A program made the position numbers and the translations under genes. The notes beneath the pieces were generated by a model. It made no database searches. It worked only from the letters and a program-made list of their open reading frames with translations, and was not told the DNA's origin. A stretch of DNA of 8,194 nt from Intestinibacter sp. (GTDB lineage Bacteria; Bacillota; Clostridia; Peptostreptococcales; Peptostreptococcaceae), in NCBI RefSeq assembly GCF_022780145.1, contig NZ_JALEXO010000242.1:1-8194 (forward strand), given 5' to 3'. This document shows positions 1-5,388 of this stretch, piece by piece; the first letter of the stretch is position 1, and each line of letters starts with the position of its first letter.

Positions 1-1
1 T

Positions 2-970
2 GTTTTAAAAGTTCTTGGTGTAGATTACAGCAAAGAAAATAATGTCAAATTTGACGAGCTAATAGGAAAAGAATATAAAATAATTTTTAATGATGAATTT
101 TATCAAAAAAATGGAAAATATTTTTCGACAGATAGTAGTGATAGAAATTTAGAAAAGCTATACAACTCTAAAAATTCTTTAACCTTGAGTATAACTGGAA
201 TCTTAAGAGCTAAAAAAGATAATAATTTATCTCATTTATCACAGGGAATAGCCTACAGCAATGAATTGAGTAATTATTATATAGATAATTGTAAAAAATC
301 TAAAATTGTAGAAGAACAAAAAAAATTAAATTACAATATTATTACAGGTCAGAGATTTGAAGGAAATAAAGAGCAGGTATTGCAATCATTAGGAGCTTCA
401 TCAGTTCCTTTATCAATTACTATTTACCCTAAGAATTTCGAGGCAAAGAGCGATATATTGGAGTATTTGAATAAATACAATCAAGGTAAAGATGAAAGTG
501 AAACAATATTGTACGAGGATACATCTACAATAATAAATCAATTATCATCGAATATAATGAAATGTATAAATATGGTTTTGATATCCTTTGCGTCTCTAGT
601 TGTAATAACATCTTTGATTACGATGTTTGTTATTACATATATATCTGTACTTGAAAGAAAAAATGAAATTTGTATATTAAGGGTATTAGGTACTAGAAAG
701 CGAGATATAATACGCATGTTCAACGTGGAAAACACCATGATAGGACTTTTATCAGGAGTTTTAGGCGTATTTATAGCTTATATTTTTATAATACCTCTAA
801 ACTATATGCTAAAGGTTACGACGGAGATATCTAATATAGCTATTTTAAATCCTAAATATGCTGTATTATTGATAGCTATAAGTATAGTTATAGCTTTAGT
901 AGGTGGGTTTATACCAGCGAGAATAGCTTCAAGAAAAGATCCTGTGGAGTTTTTAAAAAGTAAATATTAA
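2..970 (+). CDS. ABC transporter permease, FtsX/MacB type, 5'-truncated by window edge
   Basis: The reading frame is open from base 2 to a TAA at 968-970, giving 322 visible residues, so the true start lies upstream of the window. A TTG at 185 is only an internal codon: the frame continues upstream without a stop and there is no ribosome binding site before it. Residues 1-185 are a hydrophilic extracellular-type region. The C-terminal part has three membrane segments at about residues 189-214, 245-267 and 286-307. The loop after the first holds the FtsX-family signature (VLERKNEICILRVLGTRKRDI, residues about 216-236, reported here as key residues ERK, E, RVLGT and RDI). The tail IPARIASRKDPVEFLK is also typical of FtsX-type permeases. 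Known families of this fold export lipids, peptides or antibiotics, or transmit signals with a partner ATPase; the substrate cannot be told here. The ATPase is presumably upstream, outside the window. Confidence 0.9.
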   Translation, partial: VLKVLGVDYSKENNVKFDELIGKEYKIIFNDEFYQKNGKYFSTDSSDRNLEKLYNSKNSLTLSITGILRAKKDNNLSHLSQGIAYSNELSNYYIDNCKKSKIVEEQKKLNYNIITGQRFEGNKEQVLQSLGASSVPLSITIYPKNFEAKSDILEYLNKYNQGKDESETILYEDTSTIINQLSSNIMKCINMVLISFASLVVITSLITMFVITYISVLERKNEICILRVLGTRKRDIIRMFNVENTMIGLLSGVLGVFIAYIFIIPLNYMLKVTTEISNIAILNPKYAVLLIAISIVIALVGGFIPARIASRKDPVEFLKSKY

Positions 971-972
971 AC

Positions 973-1025
973 AAAAAGACGATTACACACTTTATAATTT
1001 TTTAGAGTGCAATCGTCTTTTTTTT
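973..1025. terminator. bidirectional Rho-independent terminator between convergent genes
   Basis: The left arm (973-988, AAAAAGACGATTACAC) pairs with the right arm (1007-1022) through 12 base pairs, one A/C mismatch, then a further CAC/GTG. The A run on the left and T run on the right (1018-1025) give a U tail in both directions. It lies just after the permease stop (970) and directly abuts the stop of the minus-strand aminotransferase (1026), so it probably ends both transcripts. Confidence 0.88.
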
Positions 1026-2135
1026 CTATTCTATGTTGTCTATAATTTCAAATGCTTCTATTAATCTAGGTAGGTATTTTGGTGATGGGAATCTAAATCT
1101 TACAGAGTTTTTACCTAAAGATTCAAATGAAGCACAAGATATAACGCCTATTTTTAATTTAGCAAATTCTTTTTCTAAATCTAAATCTTTGTTTTTATGA
1201 GTTACCATCATTATAGAAACTGTTTCGCCGTTTTCAGAAATACTCAAGTTTTTGTAGTCTTTTATTAGTTTTTTCTTCATTTCGGCGTTTGCTTTTCTCA
1301 TTTCTACTAAAAAGTCGTAATCGCCTACAACCTTAGCTGCAACAGCTCTAGTTACAGATGTCATTTCGTAAGGTGTATTTATATTTTTCATAGCCTTAGT
1401 TAAGTTTTCATTTTGAACTATGTATCCACCTCTAAGACCTGCAAGTCCATAAGCTTTAGAGAATGTTTTTGTAACTATTAAGTTTTCGTATTTTGGAATT
1501 AAAGTTATCGCTGAGTTTTTTGAATCCATGTAGTCACCGTAAGCTTCATCTACTAATACTACTATGTTTTTGTCGTATGCAGCTTTTAATACTTTTTCTA
1601 TATCATAAATAGGTATTATTTGTCCAGTAGGGTTATTTGGGTTGTCTAGATATATTAATTTTAAATCATCTGTTATCATATCTATAAATTCATCTACCAT
1701 AAATTTATACTTGTTTTCAGGTTTTAATGTGTAGGCTTCAAATTTACCGCCTATCATTACAACATCTCCACCATATTCTGGAAATTGTGGAGCTAGTCCT
1801 AAAACTTTATCTCCATTTTCTATAAAAAGCTTATTTATTAAGAATAAAGCTGCTATAGAACCGTCGCATAAAACGATGTTGTCGTTTTCTATTTTTGTGT
1901 CAGTGTATTTTTCCCAAAATTCTGCTATAGATTTTTTAACAGTAAGTGAATGAGGGTAGTCCTTCATTATTGTGTAGTCGATAGAGTTAAATGCATCTAT
2001 TGCAGCATCTGAAAATGATACTATATTTATACCTTCAGCGCAGTCGATATCTATATTGTTAAAAGCGTCTTCTCCTTCAATTGCATATGTTTCTTTTATT
2101 TGAGATGCAATTGATTTTTTGATTCTGTATTCCAT
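1026..2135 (-). CDS. HisC-like pyridoxal-phosphate aminotransferase, class I/II
   Basis: This 369-residue protein is a fold-type I PLP enzyme that would exchange an amino group between an amino acid and a 2-oxo acid in the cytoplasm. Visible motifs in order are DNPNNPTG (164-171, with the Asn that contacts the cofactor), DEAYGDY (196-202, Asp and Tyr binding the pyridine ring), TFSKAYGLAGLRGGY with the Schiff-base Lys227 and phosphate-binding Arg235, and SVRFRFP near the C terminus with Arg346/Arg348 as candidate carboxylate binders. Length and motifs match the histidinol-phosphate aminotransferase family. No other histidine-biosynthesis gene is nearby, so the real substrate could be another amino acid (aromatic, branched-chain or a cobalamin-type substrate). 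The start is supported by an AGGGGG ribosome binding site at 2144-2150. It has its own promoter-like site at 2170-2198 and ends at a strong terminator, so it is probably monocistronic. Confidence 0.9.
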   Translation of the reverse strand: MEYRIKKSIASQIKETYAIEGEDAFNNIDIDCAEGINIVSFSDAAIDAFNSIDYTIMKDYPHSLTVKKSIAEFWEKYTDTKIENDNIVLCDGSIAALFLINKLFIENGDKVLGLAPQFPEYGGDVVMIGGKFEAYTLKPENKYKFMVDEFIDMITDDLKLIYLDNPNNPTGQIIPIYDIEKVLKAAYDKNIVVLVDEAYGDYMDSKNSAITLIPKYENLIVTKTFSKAYGLAGLRGGYIVQNENLTKAMKNINTPYEMTSVTRAVAAKVVGDYDFLVEMRKANAEMKKKLIKDYKNLSISENGETVSIMMVTHKNKDLDLEKEFAKLKIGVISCASFESLGKNSVRFRFPSPKYLPRLIEAFEIIDNIE

Positions 2136-2169
2136 AAAATTATCCCCCTTATTTCAAACTAAGTATATA

Positions 2170-2198
2170 GTAATATATTACAATTACAGGAATGTCAA
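2170..2198 (-). promoter_or_regulatory. sigma-A-type promoter of the HisC-like gene
   Basis: On the minus strand a perfect -35 TTGACA (2193-2198) is followed after 17 bp by TATTAC (2170-2175), a four-of-six -10 box. The site is about 35 bp upstream of the start codon and downstream of the hairpin that follows the preceding gene, which suggests independent transcription of the aminotransferase. Confidence 0.6.
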
Positions 2199-2212
2199 TA
2201 TATTATATACAA

Positions 2213-2243
2213 ATTAGGTCTAATAAAAATTATTAGACCTAAT
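2213..2243 (-). terminator. perfect 14-bp hairpin after the class III aminotransferase
   Basis: ATTAGGTCTAATAA (2213-2226) and its exact reverse complement (2230-2243) enclose a 3-nt loop. In the minus-strand transcript it lies about 60 nt after the stop of the class III enzyme, and is followed only by UUUGU, a weak U tract. A terminator is the simplest reading; because it is a perfect palindrome just upstream of the next gene's -35 box it could also be an operator. Confidence 0.6.
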
Positions 2244-2304
2244 CTCAAAATTATATTATTTATTATTTTTAAATCGATATTTAACAATGGTATTAGTTAA
2301 AATT

Positions 2305-3630
2305 CTACCATCCATTTATAACTGTTAAAGCTTCATCAGATATTTTACCATCTAGGAAGTCTTTTATAGCTTGTTCGATTATATCGATAGCTTTATCTAT
2401 TTGTTCGTAAGTTATAACAAGTGGTGGTTGAACTCTTAAAGTAGATTCTCCAAGAGATATTAAAACTAGACCATTTTGTTGGCATTCATAGATTATCTTA
2501 GTAGTAGTATCTTTATCAGGTAGATCTACACCTATTGATAATCCAAGTCCACGAACGTCTTTTATTATGTCGTATTTCTTTTGTAATTCTAAGAATTTAT
2601 TTTTAAAGTATTCACCTTTTACTCTAGATTGTTCTACTAAATCTTCTCTTTCAAATATTTCTAGCATTTTTAATGCAGCAGCACAAACTGTTGAGTTTCC
2701 TGACATTGTAAATAAGTGAGCTGGAGCATCTAAGCTATCCATTATTTCAGTTTTACCCATTACAACACCCATTGGAAGTCCTCCACCTGATGATTTACCC
2801 ATAACTATTAGGTCTGGTTCAACATCGAAGTTTTCTATAGCGAAGAATTTACCACTTCTTCCCCAAGCTTGTTGTATTTCATCGACTATGAATAAGATAC
2901 CGTGTTCTTTACATAATTTAGCTAGACCTTGTACGTATTTTTTAGGAGGTACTATTATACCTGCATCTCCTGCTATTGGTTCAAAGAATACTGCTGCTAC
3001 TTCTTCTGGTGGTAAGTATAAATCAAATGCAGTTTCTATTTCTTTTAAACATTCTAAGTTACAAGATTCTTCACATTTTCCATATGGGCATGTGATACAT
3101 TTTGGATAATTGAAGTGATAAACATCTGGTATCATAGAACCCATTTTTCTTCTCATGTTTAAGCTTATTGCAGATATAGATATTGCACCGAAAGTACTTC
3201 CGTGATAAGCTCCGTTAAAAGATATTAATTTATTTCTTCCAGTATAACCTTTAGCTAATTTTATAGCAGCATCTATTGATTCAGATCCTGTAGTTGAGAA
3301 TAAAACTTTTTTGTTGTTGTCCCCTGGATATAATTCTATTAATTTTTCTGCGTATTCAACAGGTTCCTTACAAGAGAAGTAAACTATTGAAAATTGAGCT
3401 AATTTAGACATTTGTTCTTTTACAGCTTCTGCTATTTCTTCGTTACCATGTCCTACATTTGCTGAAGAAGCACTTGCTAGTAAATCTATGTATTCTTTAC
3501 CTTCATAATCGTAAAGAAGAGCTCCTTTTCCTGATTTAAATGCTATTGGACAGTATGGTAGTTTTTGAGTTTTTGCTAATACTTCTAGTTCTCTAGCACA
3601 TATTTCTTTGCTTGTTGATAATGAACTCAT
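2305..3630 (-). CDS. class III PLP enzyme resembling isoleucine 2-epimerase / amino acid aminotransferase-racemase
   Basis: This 441-residue protein is a class III fold-type I PLP enzyme. Recognisable motifs are TTGSES (113-118, phosphate binding), YHG (142-144), FEPI with Glu217, DEIQQ (250-254, Asp250 on the pyridine nitrogen) and the Schiff-base Lys279 in VMGKSSGGG. The stretches YIDLLASAS-ANVGH, SLNM-RK-GSMIP, SLDAPAHLFT-SGN and the final NGW closely resemble what I remember of lactobacillus isoleucine 2-epimerase, which interconverts L-isoleucine and D-allo-isoleucine. Family members also include GABA and ornithine aminotransferases and broad racemases, so epimerase activity is an inference. 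A five-cysteine segment at 178-194 is present. The start has an AGGGGG site at 3637-3642, 6-7 nt upstream. A long regulatory upstream region with a CodY-like box suggests nutrient control; a hairpin follows the gene. Confidence 0.88.
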   Translation of the reverse strand: MSSLSTSKEICARELEVLAKTQKLPYCPIAFKSGKGALLYDYEGKEYIDLLASASSANVGHGNEEIAEAVKEQMSKLAQFSIVYFSCKEPVEYAEKLIELYPGDNNKKVLFSTTGSESIDAAIKLAKGYTGRNKLISFNGAYHGSTFGAISISAISLNMRRKMGSMIPDVYHFNYPKCITCPYGKCEESCNLECLKEIETAFDLYLPPEEVAAVFFEPIAGDAGIIVPPKKYVQGLAKLCKEHGILFIVDEIQQAWGRSGKFFAIENFDVEPDLIVMGKSSGGGLPMGVVMGKTEIMDSLDAPAHLFTMSGNSTVCAAALKMLEIFEREDLVEQSRVKGEYFKNKFLELQKKYDIIKDVRGLGLSIGVDLPDKDTTTKIIYECQQNGLVLISLGESTLRVQPPLVITYEQIDKAIDIIEQAIKDFLDGKISDEALTVINGW

Positions 3631-3717
3631 TTCAATCCCCCTATTTCACAATTTTTAATATATAATTTTTAACCTACATATTGTATAGATTCAAACACAA
3701 TTTAAATCTATTTTAAA

Positions 3718-3732
3718 TATTTTCTGAAAATT
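3718..3732 (-). promoter_or_regulatory. CodY-box-like operator
   Basis: The plus-strand sequence TATTTTCTGAAAATT matches the published CodY consensus AATTTTCWGAAAATT at 14 of 15 positions; only the first base differs. CodY represses genes in low-GC Firmicutes when branched-chain amino acids and GTP are abundant. The box lies 88-102 bp upstream of the start codon of the isoleucine-epimerase-like gene. If transcription starts at the 3805-3810 -10 box it is in the leader, where bound CodY could block elongation; with the 3680-3685 -10 box it would be just upstream of the promoter. Confidence 0.65.
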
Positions 3733-3766
3733 TATCGCGATATAGTTATACATACCTCGAAGGTAT
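3733..3766. repeat. two adjacent palindromes
   Basis: TATCGCGATA (3733-3742) is a perfect 10-bp palindrome, and ATACCT-CGA-AGGTAT (3752-3766) is an inverted repeat with 6-bp arms. They directly adjoin the CodY-like box. Neither is followed by a T run, so they are more likely protein-binding sites than terminators. The GC-containing cores stand out from the surrounding AT-rich DNA. The binding protein is unknown. Confidence 0.4.
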
Positions 3767-3838
3767 TTAAGATAACGATTTTACGATAAGTTAATATATA
3801 TTTAATAATAAAACTTAAATCGAATAAAAGCAATCTAA

Positions 3839-3872
3839 TTTGGCAAAAAATTTACTTTTTTTGGCAAAAAAT
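3839..3872. repeat. tandem 13-bp direct repeats, 21-bp pitch
   Basis: TTTGGCAAAAAAT occurs exactly at 3839-3851 and 3860-3872. The 21-bp pitch is two helical turns, so both copies face the same side of the DNA. They lie about 41-74 bp upstream of the transcription start implied by the weak minus-strand promoter at 3805-3833, a typical activator zone. No sigma-54 -24/-12 spacing is present despite the TTGGCA core. Confidence 0.55.
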
Positions 3873-3954
3873 ATTTATTATAATCAAAAAAATTGCGTTA
3901 TATTATAGTCAAAATATTGTATTAAAAAAATATTTGAAATAAGAGGTGAGTATA

Positions 3955-4275
3955 TTATTTTAAAAGCTCTTCTTCGATTGATTTGTACACATTTTGCATT
4001 AGTAAATTAAATCTCTGTGTGCTGTTGAAGTAATTTTGTACTAGGGGTGTTTGAAATACCTTTGAGTATTCTCTGTCTAATTGAGATATTTTTCTATTAG
4101 CTTCATCTATTTTATATCTAGTGTAGAGTTTATCCTTTTTATTCATATAATTATCTAGTTGTTTTTTTATATTTTTGTTTTTTTCTATTTCTTTTTTGTA
4201 CTTATTCATAGTTTTAAATTCATCGCTGTTTTTTATAAGCTTAGCTAATTCTTGTGCTTTTTGATTTATATCCAT
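3955..4275 (-). CDS. YlbF/YmcA-family small protein
   Basis: This 106-residue, charged and almost wholly helical protein matches the pattern of the YlbF family (Com_YlbF). It has an N-terminal helix with AQELAKLIKNSDEFKTM (about 7-23), a coiled region rich in Lys and Glu (25-50), and the C-terminal TPLVQNYFNSTQRFNLLMQNVYKSI (about 76-100), where the family carries its conserved V-x-x-Y/F-x-x-x-Q segment. In Bacillus subtilis YlbF, YmcA and YaaT form a complex that acts with RNase Y in mRNA maturation and affects competence, sporulation and biofilm formation; this one may be a stand-alone paralogue. The start is supported by AAAGGGAGGA at 4281-4290, which is buried in a long hairpin (4280-4325). 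The gene lies about 60 bp downstream of the kinase gene in the same direction, so the two may be co-transcribed. Confidence 0.82.
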   Translation of the reverse strand: MDINQKAQELAKLIKNSDEFKTMNKYKKEIEKNKNIKKQLDNYMNKKDKLYTRYKIDEANRKISQLDREYSKVFQTPLVQNYFNSTQRFNLLMQNVYKSIEEELLK

Positions 4276-4279
4276 AAAA

Positions 4280-4325
4280 ATCCTCCCTTTCTTCTATAAT
4301 ATATTTTATAGAAGTAAGGGAGGAT
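4280..4325 (-). terminator. hairpin that hides the ylbF Shine-Dalgarno and can act as terminator/attenuator
   Basis: Bases 4280-4299 pair with 4306-4325 through 19 base pairs and one mismatch (4290/4315), leaving a 6-nt loop. In the minus-strand RNA the 3' arm holds AAAGGGAGGA, the Shine-Dalgarno of the ylbF-like gene, and the 5' arm holds the exact complement CCUCCCUU. Directly after the stem comes AUUUUUAUG, so a U run overlaps the start codon. The stem begins about 10 nt after the kinase stop codon. It could be the kinase terminator, a translational lock on ylbF, or both. Confidence 0.75.
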
Positions 4326-4334
4326 GTAGAACTT

Positions 4335-5156
4335 TTAATTTAGAGATGTTAAATCGTTTAAGAATAACTCAAAAAATACGCCGTCGTTTGGATCTATATC
4401 GTACTTAGATGTGTATTCTATGCATTTAAATATAAAATCAGATGCTATTTTTATAGCGTCGTTTAAACTGTAGTCGTTAGTTATAAGTCCAGTTATTATA
4501 GATGTAAATATATCTCCAGTTCCGCTGTAGGATTTATTGTTGTATTTTAATGAATAAGAAAACGACTCATCTTCATCTCTATCGTATCCTAAATTTACTA
4601 TTTCATCGCCTATTATTATACCTGTTATTACGACCTTTTTAGGACCTAGATTAGATATTTCCTTGGCTAATTTTAGAGATTCTTCAAGTGTATAGTTTGT
4701 GTGATATTTATTTCCTGTTAAAAGACAGGCCTCAGTTAAGTTTGGAGTAACAAGGTCTGATATTTTAACTAAATCCTTTATTTTGTCGCATATATTATCG
4801 TCAAATGTTTGGTAGTAATCACCGCCATCTCCCATGACTGGATCTACGATTATATATGCATTTTTATTATTTTCTATAAATTCACAAACCATATCTATTT
4901 GATCTATAGAACCTAAAAAACCACTGTATATAGTATCAAAGCTTACATTTAATTCTTTCCATGTTTTACCGTACTCTTCCATTTGATGTGTCAAATCTAG
5001 ATAAGTAAATTTTGGGTATCCAGTTTGGCTAGATAGTATTGCTGTCGGATATGGACAGCATTGTGTTTTTAATGCAGATAATATGGGAATTGCTACTGTA
5101 AGCGAACATTTTCCAATTCCTGACATATCATTTATCGCGGCTACTTTTTTAATCAT
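4335..5156 (-). CDS. pyridoxal/pyridoxamine kinase (PdxY/PdxK-like, ribokinase family)
   Basis: This 273-residue cytoplasmic kinase would phosphorylate pyridoxamine/pyridoxal/pyridoxine with ATP, feeding PLP salvage. Motifs are the N-terminal INDMSGIGKCSLT (8-20), SSQTGYP (42-48) of the vitamin B6 pocket, DPVMGD (105-110), TPNLTEA (137-143) and the GTGD anion-hole motif with catalytic base Asp215 (212-215). The open frame extends 37 codons further upstream, but I chose the ATG at 5154-5156 because GGAGG lies at 5164-5168, about 7 nt before it, and the family begins at this point; the extension is full of Lys, Ile and Phe and looks untranslated. Two PLP-dependent enzymes lie downstream on the same strand, so cofactor supply for them is a reasonable inference. 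The gene ends just before the hairpin that covers the ylbF ribosome binding site. A hydroxymethylpyrimidine kinase (ThiD) role is less likely. Confidence 0.88.
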   Translation of the reverse strand: MIKKVAAINDMSGIGKCSLTVAIPILSALKTQCCPYPTAILSSQTGYPKFTYLDLTHQMEEYGKTWKELNVSFDTIYSGFLGSIDQIDMVCEFIENNKNAYIIVDPVMGDGGDYYQTFDDNICDKIKDLVKISDLVTPNLTEACLLTGNKYHTNYTLEESLKLAKEISNLGPKKVVITGIIIGDEIVNLGYDRDEDESFSYSLKYNNKSYSGTGDIFTSIITGLITNDYSLNDAIKIASDFIFKCIEYTSKYDIDPNDGVFFELFLNDLTSLN

Positions 5157-5238
5157 AAATATTCCTCCGTTAATTAAAAAATTGCATAGGTATATTTTAC
5201 TATTAAATATACTCGTGTGAGTAGACTTATTTATAAAT

Positions 5239-5267
5239 TTTATAAAATAAAATTTGTATCGGTACAA
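5239..5267 (-). promoter_or_regulatory. candidate promoter of the kinase gene
   Basis: On the minus strand TTGTAC (5262-5267) is followed after 17 bp by TATAAA (5239-5244). The -35 match is only three of six. It would give a leader of about 75 nt before the start at 5156. The -35 box lies inside the 14-bp palindrome at 5254-5267. Confidence 0.35.
5254..5267. promoter_or_regulatory. 14-bp near-palindrome, candidate operator
   Basis: TTGTATCGGTACAA reads as a palindrome at six of seven base pairs. It lies in the divergent region between the kinase and the Amidase_6 gene and covers the putative kinase -35 box, which is where a repressor would bind. GT...AC cores of this kind are common for GntR-family proteins, but the regulator is unknown. 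Confidence 0.35.
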
Positions 5268-5304
5268 TTAAATAGAAATATATGTAAATAATATAGAATA
5301 ATTA

Positions 5305-5332
5305 TTGTCTACTATTTTGGATATACTAATAA
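5305..5332 (+). promoter_or_regulatory. candidate promoter of the Amidase_6 gene
   Basis: TTGTCT (5305-5310) is followed after 16 bp by TAATAA (5327-5332). This is a modest match in very AT-rich DNA, placing the transcript start about 50 nt before the GTG start at 5389. Confidence 0.3.
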
Positions 5333-5359
5333 AAATTGTAATAATTATAGAAATGGTTA

Positions 5360-5375
5360 ATCAGATTATTCTGAT
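5360..5375 (+). other. small hairpin touching the Shine-Dalgarno of the Amidase_6 gene
   Basis: ATCAGA (5360-5365) and TCTGAT (5370-5375) form a perfect 6-bp stem with a TTAT loop. The Shine-Dalgarno GGAGGTG begins at the next base, 5376. It would not hide the ribosome site but sits against it and may tune access. Confidence 0.4.
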
Positions 5376-5388
5376 GGAGGTGAATTTT

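Larger units (their letters stand above)
3631..3954. other. 324-bp gene-free regulatory region upstream of the class III PLP enzyme
   Basis: No credible gene is present. Going in the direction of minus-strand transcription it holds the tandem repeats at 3839-3872, a weak promoter candidate (-35 TTGCTT at 3828-3833, 17 bp, -10 TATTAT at 3805-3810), palindromes at 3733-3766, a CodY-like box at 3718-3732, and a second weak -10 (TACAAT, 3680-3685). No convincing terminator follows the ylbF-like gene at its left edge, so readthrough is possible. The promoter calls are weak because the region is very AT-rich. Confidence 0.5.

Noticed and set aside
538..738. 66-residue minus-strand open frame
   Set aside because: It is antisense to the permease membrane segments, has no ribosome binding site and no family resemblance.
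2888..3109. 73-residue plus-strand open frame
   Set aside because: It is antisense to a well-supported class III aminotransferase and its composition mirrors that gene.
3841..3880. Sigma-54 promoter suggested by TTGGCA cores
   Set aside because: No GC dinucleotide lies at the -12 position relative to either GG in either orientation.
3910..3936. Possible terminator after the ylbF-like gene
   Set aside because: The imperfect CAAATATT/AATATTTG pairing is all A/T with a bulge and has no real U tract after it.
3940..3960. Ribosome-site-like AGAGGTGAG on the plus strand
   Set aside because: No start codon or credible reading frame follows; only a short frame from ATT antisense to ylbF.
5157..5267. 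37-codon N-terminal extension of the kinase
   Set aside because: The ATG at 5156 has a proper GGAGG site and matches the family start; the extension is low-complexity leader sequence.
5305..5388. 28-codon N-terminal extension of the Amidase_6 protein
   Set aside because: The GTG at 5389 has GGAGGTG at the right distance and gives a normal signal peptide; the extension covers the promoter candidate and hairpin.
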